Source of the DNA: WLMZ01 sp031410915
GTDB taxonomy: Bacteria; Actinomycetota; Acidimicrobiia; Acidimicrobiales; Ilumatobacteraceae
Direction of reading: 5' to 3'
Length of the DNA stretch: 64,000 nucleotides
Assembly (NCBI GenBank): GCA_031410915.1
Contig: JANNZY010000044.1
Span: 14,985 to 78,984 of the forward strand
The translations under genes were made by a program, and so were the position numbers. This document shows positions 49,209 to 57,767 of this stretch, in pieces (position 1 is the stretch's first letter; each line of letters opens with the position of its first letter). The notes below the pieces were generated by a model. That model had not been told where the DNA came from. It worked only from the letters and a program-made list of their open reading frames with translations, and did not search any database.

Positions 49209-51100
49209 GCACCGTCACCATGCCACTGGGCACCGAGCCGCTCCGCCCGTGGGTCGATGCCGGCGTGTTCGGTCCGGCCGAGGTCCACGGAGCATCGGTG
49301 CTGACACGAGCCGACCCGACCGCAGACGCATCGGTGCTGCTCGGCGCGGCGTTCGCGCTCTGGGCCCCGCTCAACGGTCATGCCTGCGTGGATGCGACCG
49401 CGCTCGAGCCTGTCGTGCGAGTCGCGCTCGCTCGCAACCGGCTCGATCTCGAGGTCGACGTCGACGAGACACGACCGACCGTCGACATCGTCGCGTCACG
49501 GTTGCCGTGGCCGGAGCCGGCCGCACTGCTGGACGCGCTGCGCGCCACGCCGGTGTGCCGCTCCACCGACCCTCGCGATCGATCCGTCGTGCTCGACGAT
49601 CGCCCGCTCGTGCTCGCCGGCAACCTGCTCTACACACAGCGGCAGTGGAACGACGAGTCGACCGTGGCGCAGCTCATCGGACAGCGCTGTGCGGGGCCAC
49701 CGCCAGCAGCGCTCTCCGCACCCGCCGACGCTCTGCTGCAATCGTTGCTCGGCGGCGCGGACAGCACCGACCCGGCCGCACGCGCCCAACTCACCGCCGC
49801 GCAACTCGCGACGCAGTCGTCGTTCGCCGTCGTGGCCGGCGGCCCCGGGTCGGGCAAGACGTACACGATCGCCCGCTTCCTCGCCGCGTTGTTCGTCGAC
49901 GCGGCGCAACGTGGTGCTGCGCTGCGCGTCGCGCTCGCCGCGCCGACTGGCAAGGCCGCGGCGCGGATGACCGAGTCCGTGGTGGCGGCTGCGTCGACGA
50001 TGCCCGGCCTGCCGGACGACATCGCCGAGCAACTGACGTCGCTGCATGCCACCACGCTGCATCGCCTGCTCGGCTACCAGGGGTCGCGCACCAGGTTCCG
50101 CCACGACGCCCGCGACCCGCTGGCGCTGGACGTCCTCGTCGTCGACGAGGCATCGATGATCGCGCTGCCGCTGATGGCGCGCCTGCTCGAAGCGCTGCAG
50201 CCGGCAACGCGTCTCGTGCTCGTCGGCGACCCGAACCAGTTGCAGAGCATCGAGGTCGGCACCGTGCTCGCCGACATCGTCGACGCCTCCCGCCGCCCCG
50301 CCTCACGTGTGTCCAGCGCGGTCGCCACGCTCGGTCGGTCGCAACGACAGTCGGTCACGTCACCGATCGGCCCACTGGCCGATGCCGTCCGCGACGGAGA
50401 TGCCACCACTGCGCTGCAACTGTTGCGCGCCGGCGGTTCCGATCGCGCCTCGGGCGCCGAGACGTTGCTCTTCCTCGAACACCCCGACGCGTTCCACGCC
50501 GCTGCGGGTGCCGGCGTGCGCGAGATCGTGGTGCCGCCGTTCAGTGCGGCCCGCCAGGCCGCGCTGGACGGCGATGCCGTTGCGGCACTCGACCGGTTCG
50601 CGACGCTCCGGCTGCTGTGCGCCCACCGCCAGGGGCCCTACGGGGTGGCCGACTGGAACTGGCGGATCGAAGCGTGGCTGCTCGGCGGCGACGACGTTGC
50701 CAAACCGCCACGCTTCTACGCCGGTCGGCCGTTGCTCGCGTCGCGCAACGACGTCCGGCTCGGCATCTCCAACGGCGACACCGGCATCGTGGTCCACGAC
50801 CCGCTCGGGGTGCGCGCCGCGTTCGCCACCGGCGCGGGCGTGCGTACGCTCGCGCCGGCACAGCTCGACAGCGTCGAGACCGCATACGCGATGACGATCC
50901 ACAAGAGCCAGGGCTCAGAGTACGCAACAGTCGTGGTCGTGTTGCCGCCGTCCACGTCGCCGCTCATCGGCCGCGAGCTGCTCTACACCGCAGTCACCCG
51001 CGCGACCGATCGGCTGGTCATCGTCGGCACCGCGGAGGCCGTCGTCGCCGCGGTCGATCACCCGGCGACGCGCGTCACCGGGCTTGCCGACGCGCTCTGA
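49205..51100 (+). CDS. recD: Exodeoxyribonuclease V alpha subunit
   Basis: A 631-residue RecD, the 5'-3' helicase that completes the recombination machine. Motifs are I VVAGGPGSGKTYTIARFLA (about 205-223), ALAAPTGKAAARM (Ia), VLVVDEASMIALPLMARLL (II), LVLVGDPNQLQSIEVGTVLADI (III), LASRNDVRLGISNGDTGIVV, and the C-terminal AYAMTIHKSQGSEYATVVVVLP with ELLYTAVTRATDRLVIVG (V and VI). ATG 49205 overlaps the recB stop in ATGA. Its stop abuts, without spacing, the stop of the convergent amidohydrolase gene. Confidence 0.93.
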   Translation: MSTVTMPLGTEPLRPWVDAGVFGPAEVHGASVLTRADPTADASVLLGAAFALWAPLNGHACVDATALEPVVRVALARNRLDLEVDVDETRPTVDIVASRLPWPEPAALLDALRATPVCRSTDPRDRSVVLDDRPLVLAGNLLYTQRQWNDESTVAQLIGQRCAGPPPAALSAPADALLQSLLGGADSTDPAARAQLTAAQLATQSSFAVVAGGPGSGKTYTIARFLAALFVDAAQRGAALRVALAAPTGKAAARMTESVVAAASTMPGLPDDIAEQLTSLHATTLHRLLGYQGSRTRFRHDARDPLALDVLVVDEASMIALPLMARLLEALQPATRLVLVGDPNQLQSIEVGTVLADIVDASRRPASRVSSAVATLGRSQRQSVTSPIGPLADAVRDGDATTALQLLRAGGSDRASGAETLLFLEHPDAFHAAAGAGVREIVVPPFSAARQAALDGDAVAALDRFATLRLLCAHRQGPYGVADWNWRIEAWLLGGDDVAKPPRFYAGRPLLASRNDVRLGISNGDTGIVVHDPLGVRAAFATGAGVRTLAPAQLDSVETAYAMTIHKSQGSEYATVVVVLPPSTSPLIGRELLYTAVTRATDRLVIVGTAEAVVAAVDHPATRVTGLADAL

Positions 51101-52309
51101 TCACCCCAGCGCGGCCAGGGCTTTGCCCATCAGGTCGACGAAGTTGTCATGGTAGAACGCGTGGCGATCCGCGTCGCTCGTGTTCGCCATCGACTTCTCG
51201 AAGCGCTCGATCGGACGCCGACCGCCCTCCACGTGGGGGTAGTCGGACGAGAACAGGCAGACCTCGGGCCCGGCCTGGTCGATGATCCAGCCGACATCCT
51301 CGGTCGGATACGGGGTGAAGCGGATCTGGCGGCGCACGTACTCGCTCGGGCGCATCGTCAACTTCTGTAGGCGCTCCTCGTGCCGGCTGAACGCGTCGAA
51401 CGCCGACTCCATCTGGCGCATCCACGACGGCACCCAGATCGCGCCCTGCTCGATCACGCCGACGCGCATGTCGGGGAAGCGCTCGAGCACGCCGTCGAAG
51501 ATCATCGTCGCCAGCGTCTGCGCCGGTGGCACGGGGATGCCCATGTAATCGACGGATCGGAAGTTCTCTGCGCCGCCGTGGAAGTCGGGCGGGATCGGCA
51601 GTCCGTTGTGGAAGTAGTTCGGGTCGATCAGCGCACCGGTCCCGCCGACGTGGAACACGATCGGGATCTGCGCTTCGCTCGCCGCGCCCCACACCGCGTC
51701 GAGCGCGACGTGGCTCGGTGAATGACCGGGCGGACACCCCGACGCCACCAGCAACGCCGACGCACCCATGTCGATCGCCTCCTGGGCCAACGCCCCGGCG
51801 CGATCCAGGTCGGCCAGCGGAACGTACAGCGTCGACAGCAGCCGCGAATCGTGCGAGCAGAACTCGACCATCGCTCGGTTGTGCGCTCGGGCTGCGCCGA
51901 TCGCGAACTCCATGTCGCCGGCGTGCTCCCAGTCGTGCAGGCGACTGTTGTGGAACGTGTTGAACACGAGCTGGCTGGCGAAGCCGAGCAGGTCGAGCGC
52001 GCGCGAGCGGTGCTCGGCGATGAACGACCCGGTCGCGGCAAAGTTCTTGCGAAGCATGATCTCTTCGGCCTCGACCGCGCGGTACTCGTCGGACTGGTGC
52101 TTGCGGCGGATGCCGTCGAACGCGGCGTCGAGATCGCGCTGCTGGTCGGTCGGGTCGCCGGTCTGGCGCAGCTCGTTGCCACTCGTGTACTCCAGCGCCT
52201 CGATCCGCTCGCGGACCCCGGGATCGGCATGATCGCGCAGCCAACCCGGCGTCTCCATGATGTGGGCGTCGGCGTCGTGCACCACGAGCCCGGTCGAGTT
52301 GTACGTCAT
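51101..52309 (-). CDS. Amidohydrolase-2 family metal-dependent hydrolase
   Basis: A 402-residue TIM-barrel metallohydrolase of the amidohydrolase_2 (ACMSD-like) family, which decarboxylates or hydrolyses acids through a single metal ion. Features are VHDADAHIMETPGWLRDHAD at the start (an HDADAH variant of the D-x-H metal motif), IPIVFHVGGTG (metal-binding histidine), GVIEQGAIWVPSWMRQM and the ending LFSSDYPHVEGGRRPIERFEKSM with the catalytic aspartate. ATG at 52309 (MTYNSTG) was taken over an in-frame start 48 bases upstream that would lie in the divergent promoter region. It is divergent from the carotenoid oxygenase gene across 38 bases. The substrate is unknown. Confidence 0.82.
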   Translation of the reverse strand: MTYNSTGLVVHDADAHIMETPGWLRDHADPGVRERIEALEYTSGNELRQTGDPTDQQRDLDAAFDGIRRKHQSDEYRAVEAEEIMLRKNFAATGSFIAEHRSRALDLLGFASQLVFNTFHNSRLHDWEHAGDMEFAIGAARAHNRAMVEFCSHDSRLLSTLYVPLADLDRAGALAQEAIDMGASALLVASGCPPGHSPSHVALDAVWGAASEAQIPIVFHVGGTGALIDPNYFHNGLPIPPDFHGGAENFRSVDYMGIPVPPAQTLATMIFDGVLERFPDMRVGVIEQGAIWVPSWMRQMESAFDAFSRHEERLQKLTMRPSEYVRRQIRFTPYPTEDVGWIIDQAGPEVCLFSSDYPHVEGGRRPIERFEKSMANTSDADRHAFYHDNFVDLMGKALAALG

Positions 52310-52347
52310 GAACTCAAGCTTGTCACCGCCCGTACTACCGTGACGGC

Positions 52348-53817
52348 ATGGATGCACGCGTCATCGGCCACATGACGTCGACCCTGGCTCCCGACGACGA
52401 CCACCCGTACCGCACGGGCGCGTGGACGCCGAACTTCGTCGAGTACGACGCCGACGATCTCGAGGTCGAGGGCACGATCCCGACCGATCTCGCCGGCATC
52501 TACCTGCGCAACACCGAGAACCCGGTGCACGACTCGATCGGTCGCTATCACCCCTTCGACGGCGATGGCATGCTGCACTCGATCTCGTTCGCCGACGGAC
52601 GCGCCAGCTACCGCAACCGCTTCGTGCGCACCGCCGGGCTGCTCGCCGAGAACGACGCCGGCCACGCACTCTGGGCCGGCCTTGCCGAGTCGCCCGAGCG
52701 GTCGTTGCGCGCCGACGGATGGGGCGCCCGAACCCGGCTCAAGGACGCGTCGAGCACCGATGTCGTCGTCCATGCCGGCGTCGCCAAGACCAGCTTCTAC
52801 CAGTGCGGCGATCTCTACCGTCTGGACCCGACCACGCTGGCCGACCTCGGCCACGAGACGTGGGACGGCCGCTTCCCACGCGAGGGCGTCTCGGCCCACA
52901 CCAAAGTCGACGCTCGCACGGGCGAGATGCTGTTCTTCAACTACTCGACCGAGGCACCGTACATGCACTACGGCGTCGTCGATGCTGAGAACCAACTCGT
53001 CCACTACACGGCGGTGCCGCTCCCCGGACCTCGCCTGCCGCACGACATGGCGTTCACCGAGCACTACGCGATCCTCAACGACTGCCCGATGTACTGGGAC
53101 CCGAAGTTGCTCGAGCGCGACATCTACGCCGTGCGCTACTTCCGCGACCAGCCGACCCGCTTCGCCGTCATCCCCCGCCGCGGCACCGCCGACGACGTGC
53201 GCTGGTTCGAGGCCGATCCGACCTATGTCCTGCACTGGATCAATGCCTACGAGGACGGTGACGAGATCGTGCTCGACGGCTTCTTCCAGGATCAGCCGAG
53301 CCCGGTGGCCCGACCCGACGACACGCTGTTCGAGCAGATGTTCCGCTTCGTCGACCTCGCTCGGCTGGAGGCCCACCCGCACCGCTGGCGCTTCAACCTA
53401 CGCACCGGTGCGACCACCGAACAGCGTCTCGACGACCGCATCCTGGAGTTCGGAATGATTGACAACCGCGCCGCCGGCTTGGCGTACCGCTACGCGTACG
53501 CGGTCAGCGCCAAGCCCGGGTGGTTTCTGTTCGACGGCCTGCACAAGCTGGACATGCGCACGGGAGCCAGCGAGTCCTACCAGTTCGCCGACGGCGTCTT
53601 CGCGAGCGAGACTCCGTTCGCACCACGCATCGGCGCAACCGTCGAGGACGACGGCTACCTGCTCAGCTTCACCACCGATATGAACGAGAACCGCTCGGAT
53701 TGCGTGATCTTCGCCGCGCAGGACCTGGCCGCCGGACCGATCGCCCGCATCCGGCTACCGGAACGCATCAGCAGCGGCACGCACAGCTGCTGGGCACCGG
53801 CGGCAGCGTTGCGCTGA
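52348..53817 (+). CDS. Carotenoid cleavage oxygenase family protein
   Basis: A 489-residue seven-bladed propeller Fe(II) oxygenase of the carotenoid oxygenase family, which cleaves carotenoids, stilbenes or related olefins. The four iron histidines are in VSAHTKVD, PHDMAFTEHY, YVLHWINAYE and SSGTHSCWAP. Family landmarks are the N-terminal PDDDHPYRTGAWTPNF, GIYLRNTENPVHDSIGRYHPFDGDGMLH and FEQMFRF. The N terminus starts MDARVIGH; ATG at 52372 is a second possible start. The substrate cannot be inferred. The divergent amidohydrolase may be co-regulated from the shared 38-base gap. Confidence 0.87.
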   Translation: MDARVIGHMTSTLAPDDDHPYRTGAWTPNFVEYDADDLEVEGTIPTDLAGIYLRNTENPVHDSIGRYHPFDGDGMLHSISFADGRASYRNRFVRTAGLLAENDAGHALWAGLAESPERSLRADGWGARTRLKDASSTDVVVHAGVAKTSFYQCGDLYRLDPTTLADLGHETWDGRFPREGVSAHTKVDARTGEMLFFNYSTEAPYMHYGVVDAENQLVHYTAVPLPGPRLPHDMAFTEHYAILNDCPMYWDPKLLERDIYAVRYFRDQPTRFAVIPRRGTADDVRWFEADPTYVLHWINAYEDGDEIVLDGFFQDQPSPVARPDDTLFEQMFRFVDLARLEAHPHRWRFNLRTGATTEQRLDDRILEFGMIDNRAAGLAYRYAYAVSAKPGWFLFDGLHKLDMRTGASESYQFADGVFASETPFAPRIGATVEDDGYLLSFTTDMNENRSDCVIFAAQDLAAGPIARIRLPERISSGTHSCWAPAAALR

Positions 53818-53821
53818 GGAG

Positions 53822-54475
53822 TCACCACCAGGCTTTGCCCTTGCCGATCGCCCAGAAGCCGGGGACGATCAGGATCGAGCTGAACACGAGCAGGATGATG
53901 CTCATCCGGCGGATCTTGAACAGGCCGGCGATACCGGCGAAGAACAGCGAAACGGCAAGGAACACCGACGCGAGGTCCATGTTGTCGCCTTGGTCGTCGG
54001 TCTGTTGCGCGTCATCGAACTCCTGCTGGGCCTGGCTGTAGAGGTCGTCGGCGAGGCCTTCTTCCTCGATCACGTATTCGGGCAGATCCAGTGGCGACGG
54101 CGTCTCGTCGGCCACGGGCAGCTCGTTCCACACCGCGTATGCGGTCTCCAGCCGATCCGAGAACAGCGTCTCGCGGATGACCTGGGCAACGTCGTCGGCG
54201 TTCTCCTCGATCTTGATCTGGTACTGCAAGAACACGCTCTGGTCCTGGTTGAAGTAGCCGAGCGTGTCGTTGTAGTACGAGTTCGCATCCTGCAACGTGC
54301 GTTGCGACTGCGTGTATCCTTTCAGCGCGTCACCGCCGGCCAGCGCGCCGTAGTACGCCGCGTAAGCGGTCAGCAGGCCGGCCAGGCCGAGCAAGATCGC
54401 GGCCAGGATCTCGATCGTGTTGCGATCGTCCGGCTCCGCCGCCTCGACCTCGGTGACCACTGATGCATCGCTCAT
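53822..54475 (-). CDS. Uncharacterised membrane protein with three helices
   Basis: A 217-residue protein I do not recognise firmly; the layout is like DUF4337-type membrane proteins. A cytoplasmic acidic start (to about 22) is followed by one helix (IEILAAILLGLAGLLTAYAAYYGALAGG), an 110-residue charged, probably helical or coiled middle rich in Gln and Asp (GYTQSQRTLQDANSYYNDTL, QYQIKIEENADDVAQ), then two helices (LASVFLAVSLFFAGIAGLF, MSIILLVFSSILIVPGFWAIG) and a short basic tail. It converges with the carotenoid oxygenase gene with four bases between stops. It may share a transcript with the EamA gene upstream, 94 bases away. Confidence 0.65.
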   Translation of the reverse strand: MSDASVVTEVEAAEPDDRNTIEILAAILLGLAGLLTAYAAYYGALAGGDALKGYTQSQRTLQDANSYYNDTLGYFNQDQSVFLQYQIKIEENADDVAQVIRETLFSDRLETAYAVWNELPVADETPSPLDLPEYVIEEEGLADDLYSQAQQEFDDAQQTDDQGDNMDLASVFLAVSLFFAGIAGLFKIRRMSIILLVFSSILIVPGFWAIGKGKAWW

Positions 54476-54569
54476 TCATCGACCTCTCTCCGTCATGGCA
54501 CGCGCGCCGAAAGTAGACATCGGCACGATTGGCGGTGACTGTAGGTTTCGGGGTCGCACAACGCGCGGA

Positions 54570-55571
54570 TCAGTCGACTGCTGGCGCCAGTTCCTCGTCG
54601 GTCGCCACCGTCGCCGTGCTGATCCGGGCCCGTTGCGCCACGGCGACACAGGCAACGATCGCGAGCGTCGTCACGATCGCAAACGCGTCGATGTGCTCTC
54701 CGACCAGGACCGCAGCCCACACCAGCGACAGCCCGGGCTGTAGCAACTGCACCTGGCTGACGCGCGCGACACCACCGAGGTGCAGCCCGTGATACCAGGC
54801 GAAGAAGCCGAGAAACATGCTGAAGCACCCGAGGTAGGCAAAGGCGAGCCACGGTTTCCAGCCGGCGTGCACCCCGTCTTGCACCCCGGCGAACACCGTG
54901 ATCGGAATGGTCACCGGCAGCACGAGCAACACCGTCCAACAGATCACACGGACACCGCCGAGCGCGGCCGACAGCCGAGCACCCTCGACGTAGCCGATCG
55001 CGGCTGACACCACGGCACCGAGCAGCATCAGGTCCTCGATCTCCAATCCGCCGGAACCGTCACGCAGTGCGAAGCCGACCACGATCGCCGATCCGACGAG
55101 TGCCGCCACCCAGAACACCGGACTCGGGCGCTCGCGGTTGCGGATCACGCTCAGCGCAGCCGTCGCAGCGGGCAGGAAGCCGATCACCACCGACCCGTGC
55201 GCCGACGGCACGTGGCGCAACGCATATCCGGTGAGCAGCGGGAAGCCGAACACCACGCCGCTGGCCACGACGAGCAGGCTGCGGACCTGCGCCGCCGACG
55301 GCCGTGGTGCACGCGCCCGCCGCAGCACGATGGCAGCGAGCACGCCCGCCACGACTGCACGTCCGATGGAGATGAAGACCGGATCCAGATCTCGCAGCGC
55401 AACCTTGGTGGCCGGCAGCGACACGCTGAACGCGAGTACCCCGACAGCACCCCACAACAACCCGGCACGAGCCGGGTGTGCCGCCCGAGCGGTATTCCGT
55501 ATGGCGGGAACTTTCCGAAGTATGGCAACCGTCCTTGACGTTTTGTAAGATCCACAGACCGTACCGACCAT
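54570..55571 (-). CDS. EamA/DMT-family transporter
   Basis: A membrane transporter of about 333 residues with roughly ten helices in two EamA repeats: WGAVGVLAFSVSLPATKVAL begins the first, VFGFPLLTGYALRHVPSAHGSVVIGFLPAATAALSV carries the typical conserved loop, and LGFFAWYHGLHLGGVARVSQVQLLQPGLSLVWAAVLVGEHI matches the end of the second. Family members export amino acids or metabolites. The start is uncertain: ATG at 55571 (MVGTVCGSYKTS) is the first good start, but the conserved region begins only about 35 residues later. It is divergent from the aminotransferase operon over 28 bases, so it may export an intermediate of that pathway. Confidence 0.8.
   Translation of the reverse strand: MVGTVCGSYKTSRTVAILRKVPAIRNTARAAHPARAGLLWGAVGVLAFSVSLPATKVALRDLDPVFISIGRAVVAGVLAAIVLRRARAPRPSAAQVRSLLVVASGVVFGFPLLTGYALRHVPSAHGSVVIGFLPAATAALSVIRNRERPSPVFWVAALVGSAIVVGFALRDGSGGLEIEDLMLLGAVVSAAIGYVEGARLSAALGGVRVICWTVLLVLPVTIPITVFAGVQDGVHAGWKPWLAFAYLGCFSMFLGFFAWYHGLHLGGVARVSQVQLLQPGLSLVWAAVLVGEHIDAFAIVTTLAIVACVAVAQRARISTATVATDEELAPAVD
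55499..55526. promoter_or_regulatory. Direct repeats GTATGGC, 21 bases apart, near divergent starts
   Basis: GTATGGC occurs at 55499-55505 and again at 55520-55526, a spacing of two helical turns, just upstream of the aminotransferase operon and inside the uncertain 5' end of the EamA gene. A TTGACG follows at 55534 and TAAGAT at 55546. These could be regulator sites for the operon, but no regulator gene is adjacent, and the assignment is weak. Confidence 0.3.
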
Positions 55572-55599
55572 GCCGGGTCGGCCGTGAAGGGATATCGCA

Positions 55600-56796
55600 A
55601 TGGCGCTCGCTGAACGACTCGAACGACTCGGAACGGAGACCGCGTTCTCCGTCTCACTCGCTGCCGCGGACTGGGCAGCACAGGGCAACCGCGTCTACCC
55701 CTTCCACCTCGGCGACCTCAATCTGCGCACACCGCGCATCGTCATCGACGCAATGGATCAAGCCATCGCCGACGGCATGACCGGCTACTGCGCGGCGGCG
55801 GGCATCACGCCGCTGCGCGAGGCGTTGGCCGACGACATCGGCTCGCGCCGCGGGCTGCACTACACGCCGAACAACGTCGTCGTGCAACCCGGCGGCAAGC
55901 CGGTCATCACCAAGTTCATCCAGTCGGTGATGAACCCCGGCGACGAAGTGCTGTACCCGAACCCGGGCTACCCGATCTACGAGAGCCAGATCGAGTACTT
56001 CGGTGGCGTCGCCAAGGCGTACCGCTACCTGCCCGACGAGACCGGCTTTCGCATCGACCTCGACCAGGTCGCGGCGCTCATCACCCCGCGCACGAAGGCG
56101 ATCATCTACAACGATCTGCAGAACCCGATCGGCGCGGAGAGCACCGACGCCGAGCGCGAAGCGATCGCCGAACTCGCCGAGCGCCACGATCTGTGGGTGC
56201 TCAGCGACGAGGCCTACTTCGAGATGCGCTACTCCGGAGCCTCGAAGTCGATCGCGTCCATTCCCGGCATGCAGGACCGCACGGTGATCCTCTACACGTT
56301 TTCGAAGAAGTTTGCGATGACCGGCTGGCGTCTCGGTGCCGCCGTTGGCCCGGTCGAGATCGCCGACACCATCGCCAAGCTGAACACCAACGACGAAAGT
56401 TGCACCACGCACTTCGTGCAGCACGCCGGCGCGGCCGGACTGCGCGGCGACCAGAGCGAGTGCCTGGCGATGTTGGACGTGCTCGTCGAGCGCCGTGACG
56501 TGGCGGTCGACATCCTCAACGACACCAAGGGCATCCACGTTGCCGCCCCGGAAGCGACGTTCTACCTGTTCCCCGACGTCACGGACGCCATGGCACTCGT
56601 CGGCGCGACGGACCTGCCACATTTCGCCGAGATGGCGTTGCACAACACCGGTGTGTCGTTCTGCACCCGCCGCCACTTCGGCCGGCCCCAGCCCGGCGAG
56701 GAGCGCCAGTACGTGCGCTTCGCCTACTCCGGCATCAGCACCGACGACATCCGCGAGGGCCTCGGTTTGCTGCAGCAGTGGATCGGCAACGCCTGA
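55600..56796 (+). CDS. PLP-dependent class I aminotransferase
   Basis: A 398-residue fold-type I aminotransferase of the aspartate aminotransferase class. The internal aldimine lysine is K236 in TFSKKFAMTGWRLG, the PLP aspartate is in WVLSDEAYFEM (about 199-209), and substrate-site motifs are GYPIYESQIEYFGG and the C-terminal RQYVRFAYSGI with the carboxylate-binding arginine. The loop that usually reads NPNNPTG is LQNPIGAE. It is first in an operon with a 2-hydroxyacid dehydrogenase, a four-carbon acid sugar kinase and PdxA2, so its amino acid could be 4-hydroxythreonine, giving a 2-oxo acid for the next enzyme. That substrate is inference. Confidence 0.87.
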   Translation: MALAERLERLGTETAFSVSLAAADWAAQGNRVYPFHLGDLNLRTPRIVIDAMDQAIADGMTGYCAAAGITPLREALADDIGSRRGLHYTPNNVVVQPGGKPVITKFIQSVMNPGDEVLYPNPGYPIYESQIEYFGGVAKAYRYLPDETGFRIDLDQVAALITPRTKAIIYNDLQNPIGAESTDAEREAIAELAERHDLWVLSDEAYFEMRYSGASKSIASIPGMQDRTVILYTFSKKFAMTGWRLGAAVGPVEIADTIAKLNTNDESCTTHFVQHAGAAGLRGDQSECLAMLDVLVERRDVAVDILNDTKGIHVAAPEATFYLFPDVTDAMALVGATDLPHFAEMALHNTGVSFCTRRHFGRPQPGEERQYVRFAYSGISTDDIREGLGLLQQWIGNA

Positions 56797-57758
56797 TGGC
56801 GCGCGTCGTCGTCAGCGGACGCATCCCCGCCGAAGGCATCGCCGCACTGCAGGCCGACCACGACGTGCTCGCCTGGGAGCAGGACGGGCCGATCCCGCGC
56901 GACGAGTTGCTGCGGCGCGTGGCCGGTGCCGACGCGCTGGTCACGCTGCTGACCGAAAGGGTCGACGTCGAGCTGCTCGACGCCGCCGGCCCCCAGCTGC
57001 GCGTCGTCGCCAACGTCGCGGTCGGCCACAACAACATCGACGTGCCTGCGTGCCGCGAGCGCAACGTGGTTGCCACCAACACGCCCGGGGTGCTCACCGA
57101 CGCCACGGCGGACATCGCAATGGGCCTGATCCTGATGAGCACGCGCCGCATGGCCGAGGGCGAGCGCGTCATCCGCAGTGGCCAACCGTGGCAGTGGGGC
57201 ATGTTCTACATGCTCGGCAGCGGCATCCAGGGTCGCCGCCTCGGCATCGTCGGCATGGGCCAGATCGGTGTCGCCCTCGCGCGGCGGGCCAAGGCCTTCG
57301 GCATGGAGGTGGTGTACTCCAACCGGCGGCCAGTGTCCGACGAGCTCGCGCTCGAACTCGGCTGTCCTCGCCTCGACCTCGACGAGTTGCTCGAGACGAG
57401 CCACGTCGTGTCGCTGCACTGCCCGTACTCGCCCGAGACGCACCACCTGATCGGTGCGCCACAGCTGACAGCAATGCGCTCGGATGCATACCTCGTCAAC
57501 ACCGCGCGCGGGCCGGTCGTCGACGAAGCTGCGCTTGTCGAAGCGCTGCGCGCCGGCCAGATCTCCGGCGCCGGGCTCGACGTCTTCGAGAACGAGCCCG
57601 AGGTGCATCCCGGCTTGCTCGACCTCGACAACGTGGTGCTCGTGCCCCACCTCGGCTCGGCCACGATCGAGACGCGCACGGCGATGGCCACGCTGGCTGC
57701 AGAGAACGCACTGGCGGTGCTGCGCGGCGACGAGGCTCCGACGCCCATCACCGGCTAG
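56796..57758 (+). CDS. D-isomer 2-hydroxyacid dehydrogenase
   Basis: A 320-residue NAD(P)-dependent dehydrogenase of the glyoxylate/hydroxypyruvate reductase type, interconverting 2-oxo acids and (R)-2-hydroxy acids. The Rossmann motif is GIVGMGQIGVALARRAKAFGMEV. Catalytic Arg is in NTARGPVVDEAALVEAL, Glu in DVFENEPEV and His in VLVPHLGSAT. VANVAVGHNNIDVPACRERNVVATNTPGVLTDATADIAMGLIL is diagnostic for the GyaR/GhrB group. ATG 56796 overlaps the aminotransferase stop by one base (TGATG). In this operon it would reduce the 2-oxo acid made by the aminotransferase to threonate or erythronate. Confidence 0.88.
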   Translation: MARVVVSGRIPAEGIAALQADHDVLAWEQDGPIPRDELLRRVAGADALVTLLTERVDVELLDAAGPQLRVVANVAVGHNNIDVPACRERNVVATNTPGVLTDATADIAMGLILMSTRRMAEGERVIRSGQPWQWGMFYMLGSGIQGRRLGIVGMGQIGVALARRAKAFGMEVVYSNRRPVSDELALELGCPRLDLDELLETSHVVSLHCPYSPETHHLIGAPQLTAMRSDAYLVNTARGPVVDEAALVEALRAGQISGAGLDVFENEPEVHPGLLDLDNVVLVPHLGSATIETRTAMATLAAENALAVLRGDEAPTPITG

Positions 57759-57767
57759 AACACTGCG

